DNA of 64,000 nt from NCBI RefSeq assembly GCF_014229095.1, contig NZ_JAARZC010000003.1:124001-188000 (forward strand). The letters run 5' to 3'. Source of the DNA: Listeria cossartiae subsp. cayugensis (GTDB lineage: Bacteria > Bacillota > Bacilli > Lactobacillales > Listeriaceae). Within the stretch, counting starts at the first letter, position 1. Every line of letters begins with the position of its first letter. The notes under the pieces are model-generated. The model did no database searches. It had not been told where the DNA came from and saw nothing but the letters and a program-made list of their open reading frames with translations. Of this stretch, positions 55,501 through 62,240 are shown piece by piece. Made by a program: the position numbers and the translations under genes.

Positions 55501-55976
55501 TTTTCACCATCTTTTACTAGCGTGGCATCAAAATCTTCCCACTTGCCATCATCGTTCTTAAAATGCACTGGTTCTGTAAAATAATACGTCTCTCCTTCAC
55601 CAGTTTCCTTATTTACAAAGGTCTTCGTATTCTCCGTCCGTTCTGCAACTACCTCTTCCATTCCAGCAGTGGATGCATCTTCTGCCAAAGTTTCTGTCAC
55701 ATTCGGCGTCTCTGCTTCAAACAAACGAACCGCATCTGCGTTTTTATCACTTAAATCCTCATCTAGCGTTGTATCTTTTGGCGGATTCTCATCCTTTAAC
55801 TGCTTCTGCGCATCCTCATTTAAGTCTGCCACAGTCACCTTATCTTGCGAGGCTAATTGTTTTCCATAATAATTTCCAAACTCACTTTCCGCATTCACCG
55901 CACCTTGCACAAATTGCCATGGCAGCATCGGAAATAAAAGTAATGTAACCAATAAAATCTTTATGCCCTTTTTCAT
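46545..55976 (-). CDS. wapA: Giant WapA/Rhs polymorphic toxin (3143 residues)
   Basis: Secreted contact-dependent toxin. Order: signal peptide (1-30), N-terminal region with a DNRLRE-like wall/carbohydrate-binding domain (about 360-540), DUF6531-like start of the Rhs shell (about 770), dozens of YD repeats (about 890-2500), Rhs core ending NRYIYGINNPMSFGDPSGN (about 2685), a Lys-rich linker (about 2690-2840), a Gly-rich hydrophobic pre-toxin (about 2890-2980) and the toxin tip (about 2985-3143). The tip has GGHN, K-x-x-H, YEIKY and VIGTSS, reminiscent of EndoU/BECR RNase tips, but this is uncertain. No LPxTG anchor. Longer than Bacillus WapA (2334). Confidence 0.93.
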   Translation of the reverse strand: MKKGIKILLVTLLLFPMLPWQFVQGAVNAESEFGNYYGKQLASQDKVTVADLNEDAQKQLKDENPPKDTTLDEDLSDKNADAVRLFEAETPNVTETLAEDASTAGMEEVVAERTENTKTFVNKETGEGETYYFTEPVHFKNDDGKWEDFDATLVKDGEKTWAANETAREITTPKVVTEDAMPTLSLDGANVAVRPSGEADLAQVVAKDNRIMYASEDAKTEPFTLEADSFGMELGQYVKAGEDSEQQVTFDLTVPADVTLKDDEKRAATLIYRGEDLIGAIPSPVLEDETGSVIDTLTAKTEKTETGYQLQVAKLSTKKVTGNLAKVAVSFVSTKITNGIQATSLRQYRDDVAYSFQPYMYIGYDDGNNSGTEGAAHFITYGVVKVPDSEIKKIGTNREIESAELSLFRRGTQGFWGDRAKDSKGNVVKRLFEVHGITKDVGNIDDLTYGKFKSLGFPYGPPANVDGKETYIGKIDDANRRISFDITNVAKDWVNGGKNNGVIVKTAKVNSFEMPYSQADIFAAPKSGVTSESPYVVFKHRERPPIDADMPLKDTKLYLRPFVSANNDGKLDFTALGMDGVGRPDAKINYKIIDTSDNKKVTFSGTDPSIGRDYLFPNYPKLSSETQEYRELMSNWQTNTLLLKGVLKENHLYQVEAEIKDGNESVSKKYDTFQIYKVTGLDSLPRLLKFYGIANKRSQFMLDNNMKDELLVQGNVVFIRNPQKNAGKAYQSGNYDTADKMRLDALAIGRGKHCTFGYEPINFDSGNLLYNMEDAKWFDFDEQQTITRTYNSMAQGKDSPMGRNWTFNLTDQLGFLEGGAVMLARSDGGSVFFEKQSDGTFEIEEDEPLELSKKVNKDGAREFEVVDLETGNISLFAANGQLLKVTSKAGNVTNYTYNADGELVKMVTGSGKVLQYAWDADGHLKEIILPDGGKLAYSYDEDGNLTKVVDQTGKAITYQYDSEHHMTSYKDNDGNLLIKNTFDADGRVTEQTDGEGNTATLKYESGKTTTTDFNGNKKVVYFNDRLQTTKIEYADDTTTENKYNDKHQLVASVDQLGNTTTFENDANGNLTKTVYPDGTTETNEFDAKNQLIRKTDSRGGVTSYTYDSKGNVVQITAPNGGVQKFTHNEDGQVVSETDANGAVTKTAYDAKGNPTKVTDGRGNETTYAYDSLSMLSSITDANGKSEKYERNARGELVREWNANGAAMTYAYDTNGNKISETDLNGNSTTFEYDAFDRLIKETNPLGGVTKYKYDGNGNKISETDPLGNTEKFSYDALNRRIKVTAADGADITYHYDALGQKLSEETEDGQKTSYQYDAKSGYKTKEIDPLGNETNYAYDADGNVTKITYPDDTTEEFSYDAMDNITRFVDQAGNVQTYEFDANGNTTKLKEAGRVSTYTYDENGSVTSEQDAAGGVKRYSFDKVDQVQIETDELGEKTHYVYDADGNVTKITDGNGHAITMAYDNAGNVIRQTDAEGNTTKYTYNALNLVETEISPTNDITQYRYNKNGNLITEIDPYGNETNYHYTKTGEVSEIIDALGNETTYDYDNRGNLTTSTDPLGRKTTYSYDMADRVTEQKNPDGTKATYTYDKMDRLLEQQDNTGQKESYTYNAIGDITRVADRKGRSEAYSYDTFGNVSSKTDMRGNKTSYEYDAANRLVKQQNPTGKAQSIEYNKRGDITSEVLPNSGKYTYNYDAEGNLLSETNPLGETTSYQYNGNDELITTTNPAGAKSSVTYDANGNVTAVTDENGGTTKQTFDATGLVTSQIDAEGNKTQFGYDQLGRLTTEIDAAGFKLLNSYDAAGRLIKETDKRGNTTKYTYDKADNILTVKEPYGTTSTFKYDLRGNITEELDANGNATTYSYDKDDQLLSKTDPIGYKQSYKYNEYGDLIEESDNQQKKAIASYTYDKFGQQSTKKDIQGRITRYTYDDTQRMTQITYPNKLSVGYTYDKLDRVTAMRDVRGNDTKIQYDKVGNVTSMIDPGNQAYKYTYDKKGNMTKEIDPLAASTEYRYNKNDQVISIKDPTNAITKYQYDARNLLTSITDAKGHTTKMAYDGNENLSETTDAKGNKERFQYDSLDRMTAAQNRLGQKSTYTYDKVDNVTSIKDAKGFVTKYSYNDRSDLVKEVTPEGKTEKYEYQLDGSLKSKTKPDGEKTTYKYDELNNLVEQQFDGGSYKYTYDSNDDVKTATSKDGTSEFTYNKFGDVLSVKDANGETLKYEYDTIGRKTALIYPDNTRVSYRYNDANLLTDVIESDGKKTSYTYDANGLPLSIHYSNGTTTSYKYTATGETEQVITKNKAGEAIASFDYSYDENGNVAKETINQSGEKQTKSHTYDADDQLTETTITKDETTEKITYIYDANGNRSKLLRNKNGKKTTEDYHYDDDNALAMIKADGDEDTTYTYDKNGNITKKALRSGKVETYTYNGENQLIQSADNEGNQTTYTYDAFGNRIGKETITDKTKSFKGSLSEWITEYDKDSQKGKTTLAGQLETRAKETSKGCPAYAEASKDTTTKKGIQGKTNLKASDSSQRTTKLNQTVGYQTVNTIRYVNDLTQEYTQVAQLNETTEDDGETSTTKTAFRFGDDNQIIGTDEESYHENGLTDIATTSDGETNTDYDYTDYGTALATAPVANQIGYRAQMHDTSDTQNLRARNYDTNTGRFQQADNYRGALDDPRSQNRYIYGINNPMSFGDPSGNIPKWLKKATKKAKKAVKKVSKGVKKVKQVVKKTVKKVKRVVKKVQKAIKKTTKKIKRAVKKVTKKVQKTVTKFKKAAKKSIKQVTKTAKKVYKAAKKVVQKKYNQVKQTVKKKVQTVKKAGKKVISKAKSAIKTISKETKKQVVKAGAKLLVAQANHAVRLEKTMKSICDNLEPIGVGVLDSLVNSVTGGNVETIGKNKEVYGDDNRYYIGRLIFDSSSILLGIGGIVLGAGVETGGVVLDGTGAGAAIGVPLNIAGLTIITGSAALIVSSGANFFQDAKDLASNIEKGKAKEETTGANDFEFGSNSKNHLENVETVNTKKGVVGGHNMDEFNKALKNQGFNPEDLIVSKKAHPTIDGIYEIKYKIPRKDMTGEVAKPVSYKDINDPKTVYDPTKISNEKMFEWGQSAMNNGKIQPDGRTVIGTSSNGLKFIGYLDDAGKITNFYPVLN

Positions 55977-56008
55977 ATGTAGTCTCTGTCTCCCTTTTCT
56001 GTCTCAGT

Positions 56009-56443
56009 TTATTGCTTTACACCTTTTTCTATCTCTAAAATCTTTGTCAGAACTTGCTGCGCTTTTTCATATTCCTGCGCCTCAATTGCATCATTCATCG
56101 TTTTCAGCTCTGACCCTACATCACCATAAGCAGTATAAATGGTCTGATCTTTTTTGGATAAACCATCCCATACTTTCGGCTTTTTGGCATTTGTATAAAT
56201 AGTTTGAAAATCCTTCTCCATCTCCCGCAACTCCGCTAAATAAGTTGGATTACAAATGTCTCCATTTAATTTCAAATCCGACCATTTCGCGTAATTCCGC
56301 TTGAAATCTTGCTCCACTTCTAATGGTTTCGTCTCTTTTTCATCATGCGCACATTTTTGAAGTACTAATAAAAGTACTACAATTAATACTAAAAGCATTA
56401 TCAAGACTATCCAAAATTTCTTGTTTTTCAATAATTTCCTCAT
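56009..56443 (-). CDS. Small membrane-anchored protein upstream of wapA
   Basis: 144 residues: basic start, one hydrophobic helix (about 11-30), then an extracytoplasmic helical domain (KPLEVEQDFKRNYAKWSDLKLNG..., coiled C-terminal half). A Cys at the helix end (LVLQKCAHD) could be a lipobox but fits poorly. GGGGG ribosome site 8 bases before the ATG. It lies 32 bases before wapA in one operon, so may help export, anchor or present WapA. No family recognised. Confidence 0.7.
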   Translation of the reverse strand: MRKLLKNKKFWIVLIMLLVLIVVLLLVLQKCAHDEKETKPLEVEQDFKRNYAKWSDLKLNGDICNPTYLAELREMEKDFQTIYTNAKKPKVWDGLSKKDQTIYTAYGDVGSELKTMNDAIEAQEYEKAQQVLTKILEIEKGVKQ

Positions 56444-56650
56444 CCTAAAACCCCCGTCTTATCACAATCTCAGCAAGTATATCATAAAAAAAGACTATTT
56501 TTATATGCTTCTAGCAACGTTCAAATTTCTGTCACATTTGCACTTTCAATTATTAATTTTCTCTTTCAGTATGTTAAACTCTCTTTTCGGAGAACCCTCA
56601 TTTCAGGGAACGCAAAAACAAGTCCCCGCCAACGATTTCACCACACAAAA

Positions 56651-56680
56651 AAAGGTAGCACTCCGCAGAATGCTACCTTT
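56651..56680 (-). terminator. Terminator of dacA
   Basis: AAAGGTAGCA (56651-56660) pairs with TGCTACCTTT (56671-56680); on the minus strand a run of seven T follows. The rest of the gap 56444-56770 probably holds the wapA operon promoter (a TATACT box near 56480 on the minus strand). Confidence 0.8.
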
Positions 56681-56770
56681 CCTGTCCATATCATCATAAA
56701 AAACACGGAACATCGTTATTAATAAAACTTCTTAAAAAATCATAAAATGTGTAAATTCACGTATATTTTC

Positions 56771-58108
56771 TTAATTAAACCAACCTTGCACGCCATTAGA
56801 AACGTAACTTCCGATACCTGTAAAGAAGGAGCCAACTGCTTGCGTGGAAAGCATGAACCAGTTTGCTTTTTCAACGTCGCTAGCAGTTTGTACGTCGATT
56901 GTTTCGGTTTGTTTTCCGTCAAGGTAGCCTAGGTCATCTCCATCTTTTAGAGATACTTCCATTTCGCCAACTGTCGTACCTTTTTCAACGGGTGCTTCGA
57001 TTTTTTTCTCTTTTAGAGTTACTTTTGTGTTTAGTTTAGGTGAATTGTCGTTCTTAGGTACAACTAGCTTCACAGCGTCTTTTGTCACTAGTCCGACTGT
57101 ATCTTCTTTGCCTTTATTTACTGCGAGCGTAGAAGGATCTTTCACTTTAGAACCAGCTTTTTGTACTTCTTTTACTTTAAAATTGTTAAAAGCGTAGTCG
57201 AGCATTTTGTTAGTTTCGTCAAAACGGGCACTTGTATGCGCTCCAGGTGCGCCGCCGTTTGCATGAAGAACGACTGTGATAACACGCATGCCATCTTGTA
57301 CAGCTGTTGCGGTTAAGCACATTCCGGCATAATCAGTTGTCCCAGTTTTCAAACCATCTACACCTTGGCGGCCATAAATTAAGCCCGGTAGTAGCCAGTT
57401 CCAGTTGGACATATCAATTTGATCTGATGTGCCTTTGCGGAATTCTTTTTTTGTGATACTTGCCGTTTTTAGTACGTCTGGATAATCATCAATTAAGTGT
57501 TTCGCCAACTTCGCCATACCGCGCGCCGTCATTTGATTTTCGTCTTTTGGCCCACCTACTTGTTCCTCGCCTTTTAAATCTTCATTGTTAAGACCAGTCG
57601 AGTTAACAAATTTGTGCTCACCTAATCCAAGTTTTTCTGCTTTTTTATTCATCGCGTCAACAAAATCTTTTTCAGATCCTGCAATTTTTTCGGAAAGCGC
57701 AATTGCTGCACCGTTTGCAGAATAGATTGCCATTGCTTCATACAATTCTTGCACCGTATAATCTTCACCAAGTCTAAGTGGTACGTTCGATAGTGATGTG
57801 TCTTGGGAAACTTTAAACGCATATTCAGAAATGGTTACTTTATCGTCCCATTTTAATTGTCCCTTATCGATTGCTTCCAGTAGTAAATATTCATCCATCA
57901 TTTTCGTCATGGATGCGATACCCATCAGCTTGTCAGCGTCTTTTGAATATAAAATTTTTCCAGTACTCTCTTCAATTGCGATTGCTGCATTTGCATTTAC
58001 ATTTGGTGCTTCTGCGGCTTGTGCTGCTTTCGGACTTACTAAGAAGCCACTCACTGCAAGGGATGCTGCCATGATTGCAATCCCTGTCTTTTTCATTATG
58101 TTTTTCAC
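56771..58108 (-). CDS. dacA: D-alanyl-D-alanine carboxypeptidase (PBP5 type)
   Basis: 445 residues, trims the terminal D-Ala of peptidoglycan stem peptides at the outer membrane face. Signal peptide (1-31, ending AQA). Catalytic S66-x-x-K69 (SMTK), SxN as SAN, and KTGT. C-terminal beta domain and amphipathic membrane anchor (SFFTGIGSYVSNGVQGWFN). Single gene. The upstream gap 58109-58287 holds its promoter; no further element seen. Confidence 0.95.
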   Translation of the reverse strand: MKNIMKKTGIAIMAASLAVSGFLVSPKAAQAAEAPNVNANAAIAIEESTGKILYSKDADKLMGIASMTKMMDEYLLLEAIDKGQLKWDDKVTISEYAFKVSQDTSLSNVPLRLGEDYTVQELYEAMAIYSANGAAIALSEKIAGSEKDFVDAMNKKAEKLGLGEHKFVNSTGLNNEDLKGEEQVGGPKDENQMTARGMAKLAKHLIDDYPDVLKTASITKKEFRKGTSDQIDMSNWNWLLPGLIYGRQGVDGLKTGTTDYAGMCLTATAVQDGMRVITVVLHANGGAPGAHTSARFDETNKMLDYAFNNFKVKEVQKAGSKVKDPSTLAVNKGKEDTVGLVTKDAVKLVVPKNDNSPKLNTKVTLKEKKIEAPVEKGTTVGEMEVSLKDGDDLGYLDGKQTETIDVQTASDVEKANWFMLSTQAVGSFFTGIGSYVSNGVQGWFN

Positions 58109-58287
58109 TGCAACTTCTCCTTCATTTGAGCAAACTATTGGCTCATTTTATCTATATTTTAATAAAGAAATCTACTTTAAAAATTCCCTTTTTGAAATAG
58201 ATTTCATTTTTTTAGGCCGATACTTTCATATTTTACCATGATTTAGCAGTGTCGTATATAAAACTTTTCGCCCAAAAGTCCGTTTTT

Positions 58288-59964
58288 CTAGCGAGAAATT
58301 GGCAAAAGAATATGCGAAGGGTAATCCGGGCTATGATAAATGGTTTGATGCGCGATTTGGCTTTCGGTGGAATTAATGAAACTATCGCCTGTGTTTGGAT
58401 TCGGGTCAAATCTCGGAAAATTACTGGAAGATATTTCGATGCGGATTTGGTGACCTTTTTGGAATAAGTTGCTCGTTGCCCATAGATCGATGGTATATTC
58501 GTTAATCTGATTTTGGACTTGATTGCCGTGTTGTTTACTTGCGCGAATAATTCCATCTGCCAAGTTAAACGCAGTGCCATCTGGAAAAACATCTACCAGT
58601 TTAGCGGTGAAATCTGTGTTTGGTGCATCTGTTTTCGCCCATAATTTTACTTGGACTGGTCCAGTTACTTCCAAATCTCCTTCTAGTGGCGCTGTTGTAT
58701 AGCAAAGAATGTCATCCCGAAGTTCTAGGTGCTGCTGATCGCGCGGACCGTCTGCATGTAGTTCTTTATGAAGCGTCCCCCCGCCATTTGAAGGAACTGG
58801 ATTTTCTGGGTTGTAAGTAAAATTTGCTTCTGAGGTTTGTTTTGGTGATGTAAATTCAGCTGTTACTTCGCCTGTTTTAAAATAAAGCGGGGTAAAATCG
58901 GTGTTTTGAGGTGGCCAAGTATCTGTGGTTTTCCAATCGTTTAATCCCATAACAAAGTAGTTTACCCGGGCTGTTTCAGGGAGTGGCTCTTGTTTTAGCC
59001 AGTGATTGAACCATTCTAGATGACGCGCGTGCATATTTGCTTCGCCCCATTTGGTAGCTGCCATCCCAAAATCACGGTCACCAATCATCTGACCAAAATT
59101 AGCATGTGTCCAAGGTCCAATGATAAGTTTATCGCCAAGTCCGCGGTGATGACCATTTTGAAAATTAGCGATAGTTTTGTCTAAAAAGCAGTCATACCAG
59201 CCAGCAACGTGGAGTCCCGGTACATTGATTTTATCGTAATTGCTTTTTGCATCAATTTTTTGCCAGTGGTTGTGGGTTGGCTCATAATTTAGCAGCTCTG
59301 AAAAATAAGGCATTTCTTTCTCACCTATTGCCGGCCAGTTTTTATATGGTTTAAATTTATATAGTTCATCTAATTTATCCAGATTTTTCATTAAGGTGTT
59401 GGCAGCTTTTTCTAGTTCTTCACGTGTATCGTATTTGCGCGTTAGCATGTTTGGAAGCATCGATTCTAAGTTCCACGTTTCCCACATACCTAATTCCAGT
59501 GCGCCATCATGATCATTGAACACGTCTGTCATGCTATTTTGCGCCATAATTGGAGCAATAGCTTTTAAATGCGTGTTACCACTTAATGCGGCTAGAATTT
59601 GTGTGTAACCGTAATATGACAAACCGAACATGCCGACATCACCATTAGAATAAGGTAGGCTAGCCGCCCATTCAATTGTGTCATAACCATCATCCACTTC
59701 CGCTATGTATGGGACAAATTCCCCTTCTGATGCATATCTGCCGCGAACATCTTGAACAATTACAATATAGCCTTGCTCTGCTAAAATATTAGGCCGAATA
59801 AAATGTAGCCCATATGACTTGCTGTACGGCAATCTAGTTAGTAAAACTGGATACGTGCCTTCATCTGCCGGACGATATATATCTGCATATAAAGTCACCC
59901 CATCGCGCATTTTTGCTGGAATATCTGTTTCAATTATTAATCGATTATGTTTCACGTGAAACAT
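58288..59964 (-). CDS. CocE/NonD-family serine hydrolase
   Basis: About 558 residues, alpha/beta hydrolase plus C-terminal jelly roll, as in cocaine esterase and X-Pro dipeptidyl-peptidases. Nucleophile Ser in GLSYYG (GxSYxG), oxyanion Tyr region RPADEGTYPVLLTRLPYSK, and acid/His in the DxRG and WTH stretches. No signal peptide, so cytoplasmic. The ATG at 59964 follows AAAAAGGAG and its first codons overlap a perfect parS site. Natural substrate unknown. Confidence 0.87.
   Translation of the reverse strand: MFHVKHNRLIIETDIPAKMRDGVTLYADIYRPADEGTYPVLLTRLPYSKSYGLHFIRPNILAEQGYIVIVQDVRGRYASEGEFVPYIAEVDDGYDTIEWAASLPYSNGDVGMFGLSYYGYTQILAALSGNTHLKAIAPIMAQNSMTDVFNDHDGALELGMWETWNLESMLPNMLTRKYDTREELEKAANTLMKNLDKLDELYKFKPYKNWPAIGEKEMPYFSELLNYEPTHNHWQKIDAKSNYDKINVPGLHVAGWYDCFLDKTIANFQNGHHRGLGDKLIIGPWTHANFGQMIGDRDFGMAATKWGEANMHARHLEWFNHWLKQEPLPETARVNYFVMGLNDWKTTDTWPPQNTDFTPLYFKTGEVTAEFTSPKQTSEANFTYNPENPVPSNGGGTLHKELHADGPRDQQHLELRDDILCYTTAPLEGDLEVTGPVQVKLWAKTDAPNTDFTAKLVDVFPDGTAFNLADGIIRASKQHGNQVQNQINEYTIDLWATSNLFQKGHQIRIEISSSNFPRFDPNPNTGDSFINSTESQIAHQTIYHSPDYPSHILLPISR
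59948..59963. other. parS site (perfect palindrome)
   Basis: TGTTTCACGTGAAACA, exact. It covers the start of the CocE/NonD gene, encoding FHVKH after the initiator, so ParB binding might affect that gene. Confidence 0.88.
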
Positions 59965-60018
59965 CTCCTTTTTGATATTGATTGCCATTTTATTGTTTCG
60001 TATACAGGAGACTATGTC

Positions 60019-60059
60019 AAACAAAGCGACCCACTCAATTTGAGTGGGTCGCTTTGTTT
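60019..60059 (-). terminator. Terminator of topB
   Basis: AAAGCGACCCACTCAA and TTGAGTGGGTCGCTTT form a long perfect stem immediately after the topB stop. Confidence 0.85.
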
Positions 60060-60063
60060 ACGC

Positions 60064-62217
60064 TTATTTATCTAGCTTTAGTTTAGCTAGTGCTTCTGCC
60101 ATTGGATTATTAAATGGTTCATCTTCTTGCTTGTTTTGTTTCTTCATGAATTTAGCTACATCCGTTTTGGATACGTTTTTATTTTTCTGCTTATCGCGAC
60201 GTTGTTGGAATGCAGCTAGTTTTTCACGGTGTCCACAAGCGCACACGAAAATCTGTTTATCTCCTTCGCCACGCATTTCCATACGTTTATGACAATTCGG
60301 GCAGCGCGCATTTGTCGTTCTTGAAACGGATTCGCGGTGACCACATTCACGGTCCTGACAGACTAACATCGTTCCACGTTTGCCTTTTACTTTTAGCATC
60401 GGTTTGCCGCAATCCGGACATTTTTGCGATGTAATGTTGTCGTGACGGAATTTTTTATCATTTTGCTTGATTTCTGTTACTGCTTTTTTGGCGTAATCGC
60501 GCATTTCTGCAGTGAATTTACGATAATCTAGTTCACCTTTTGCGATTTTAGATAGTTTTTGTTCCCAGCGCGCCGTTAGCTCTGGGGATTTTAAATCTTC
60601 CGGGACTAATTCGAGTAATTGACGTCCTTTAGAAGTAATTTGGATATCCTTGCCTTGTTTTTCTAAGGAGAAACTATTAAATAGCTTTTCAATGATGTCT
60701 GCGCGAGTTGCAACGGTTCCAAGTCCGCCAGTTTCGCCAAGTGTTTTGGCTAACGCTTTGTTGGAGGTTTCCATGTATTTAGATGGATTTTCCATTGCAG
60801 AAAGTAACGTTGCCTCGTTAAATCTTGCTGGAGGTTTCGTTTTGCCGGTTTCTAAGTTTACTCGTTTAACCGGGATTTTGTCGCCTTTTTGCATTTTGGT
60901 TAATTGATCAGGCTCGCGAGCTTCCCCGTAAATGCTTTTCCAGCCAAGCGATTTAACGACTTTCCCTTTCAGCGTGAAATCTTCTTGGCCAATTTTGGCT
61001 TCAACTGAAGTTTCCTCGTAAATATATGGGTCGGAAAGTACTGCTAAGAAACGTTTGACAACTAAGTCATAAATTTTTCGTTCTTTATCACTTAAATCTC
61101 CGAGCGAAACTGGTTGCTCGGTTGGGATAATAGCATGATGGTCACTTACCTTGCTGTTATCGACAAATGATTTGTTTGCTTTGATTGGTTTCCCGCTGAT
61201 TTGACGGGCAGCTTTAGCATTTTCACCTACACCACAAGCCGCCAAGCGTTCTTTTAGTGTTGGTACGATATCTGTTGAAATAAAGCGCGAGTCGGTACGC
61301 GGATACGTTAATATTTTATGACGCTCATATAATGTTTGCATGATATTCAGCGTTTCTTTAGCTGAAAAATCATATCGATTATTGGCATCGCGTTGTAGTT
61401 CTGTTAAATCGTATAGCCCTGGTGAGAAAGTCTTCTTTTCTTTCATGGAAACATCTGTAATTACCGCATCTTCACCTTGTAAAGACTTCACTAATTTTTC
61501 GGCTAAAGCTTTATCAAATGTTTGTCCATTGTTCCACGTGAAACATTCTTGCTCAGTTAGCGCTGTAATTCCGTAGTATTCACGCGGTTTAAAGTTGCGT
61601 ATTTCTTCCTCACGATGTTGAATCATCGCAAGAGTTGGTGTTTGCACACGACCACAAGATAGTTGCGCATTGTATTTCGTCGTTAGCGCACGTGTAGCAT
61701 TGATACCTACTACCCAGTCAGCTTCAGAACGCGCAACAGCCGAGTGATACAAATTTTCGTATGCTTTTCCAGGTTTTAAGTGTTCAAAGCCTTCACGTAT
61801 TGCTTTATCTGTTACAGAGGAAATCCATAGTCTTTTTAGCGGTTTCTTGATTTTTGCGTAATCAATAATCCAGCGAGCTACTAATTCTCCTTCTCGACCG
61901 GCGTCAGTTGCGATAACGATGGTTGTTATGTCTGTGCGGTTCATTAACTTTTTAACCGTTTCATATTGTTTTCTCGTTTGCTTGATTGGCTCTAGTTTCA
62001 TTTTCTCTGGGAGCATTGGTAGATCTTCCATGTTCCAGCTTTTGTATTTGGAGTCGTAGCGCTCCGGATCTGCTAGTGTTACAAGGTGTCCTAGCGCCCA
62101 AGTTACTACATATTTACCGCCTTCTAAATAGCCGTTATTACCTTGTTTGGCACCTAATACTCGGCCAATATCTTTACCGACAGACGGTTTCTCTGCCAGC
62201 ACTAATGTTTTTGTCAT
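60064..62217 (-). CDS. topB: DNA topoisomerase III
   Basis: 717 residues, type IA. Toprim domain (TKTLVLAEKPSVGKDIG; ATDAGREGEL), catalytic Tyr in ILTYPRTDSRFIS (about residue 310), and two C-terminal Cys4 zinc ribbons (CPDCGKPM...CQDRECG; CPNCHKRM...CACGH). Relaxes and decatenates DNA, often with RecQ, which is encoded just upstream (23 bases). An exact parS site is embedded in the coding sequence. Confidence 0.95.
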   Translation of the reverse strand: MTKTLVLAEKPSVGKDIGRVLGAKQGNNGYLEGGKYVVTWALGHLVTLADPERYDSKYKSWNMEDLPMLPEKMKLEPIKQTRKQYETVKKLMNRTDITTIVIATDAGREGELVARWIIDYAKIKKPLKRLWISSVTDKAIREGFEHLKPGKAYENLYHSAVARSEADWVVGINATRALTTKYNAQLSCGRVQTPTLAMIQHREEEIRNFKPREYYGITALTEQECFTWNNGQTFDKALAEKLVKSLQGEDAVITDVSMKEKKTFSPGLYDLTELQRDANNRYDFSAKETLNIMQTLYERHKILTYPRTDSRFISTDIVPTLKERLAACGVGENAKAARQISGKPIKANKSFVDNSKVSDHHAIIPTEQPVSLGDLSDKERKIYDLVVKRFLAVLSDPYIYEETSVEAKIGQEDFTLKGKVVKSLGWKSIYGEAREPDQLTKMQKGDKIPVKRVNLETGKTKPPARFNEATLLSAMENPSKYMETSNKALAKTLGETGGLGTVATRADIIEKLFNSFSLEKQGKDIQITSKGRQLLELVPEDLKSPELTARWEQKLSKIAKGELDYRKFTAEMRDYAKKAVTEIKQNDKKFRHDNITSQKCPDCGKPMLKVKGKRGTMLVCQDRECGHRESVSRTTNARCPNCHKRMEMRGEGDKQIFVCACGHREKLAAFQQRRDKQKNKNVSKTDVAKFMKKQNKQEDEPFNNPMAEALAKLKLDK
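61530..61545. other. parS site (exact) inside topB
   Basis: TGTTCCACGTGAAACA fits TGTTNCACGTGAAACA; encodes CFTWN in topB. Confidence 0.82.
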
Positions 62218-62240
62218 CTGTCAAAACCCTCTCTTCTATC

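Noticed and set aside
46650-55948. Many plus-strand ORFs opposite WapA, including 189 residues at 54319-54888 and 162 residues at 49884-50372
   Set aside because: They are antisense to a 3143-codon frame with clear domains, have no ribosome sites, and their composition mirrors the YD repeats or the Lys-rich linker (Phe-rich ORFs at 47550-47940).
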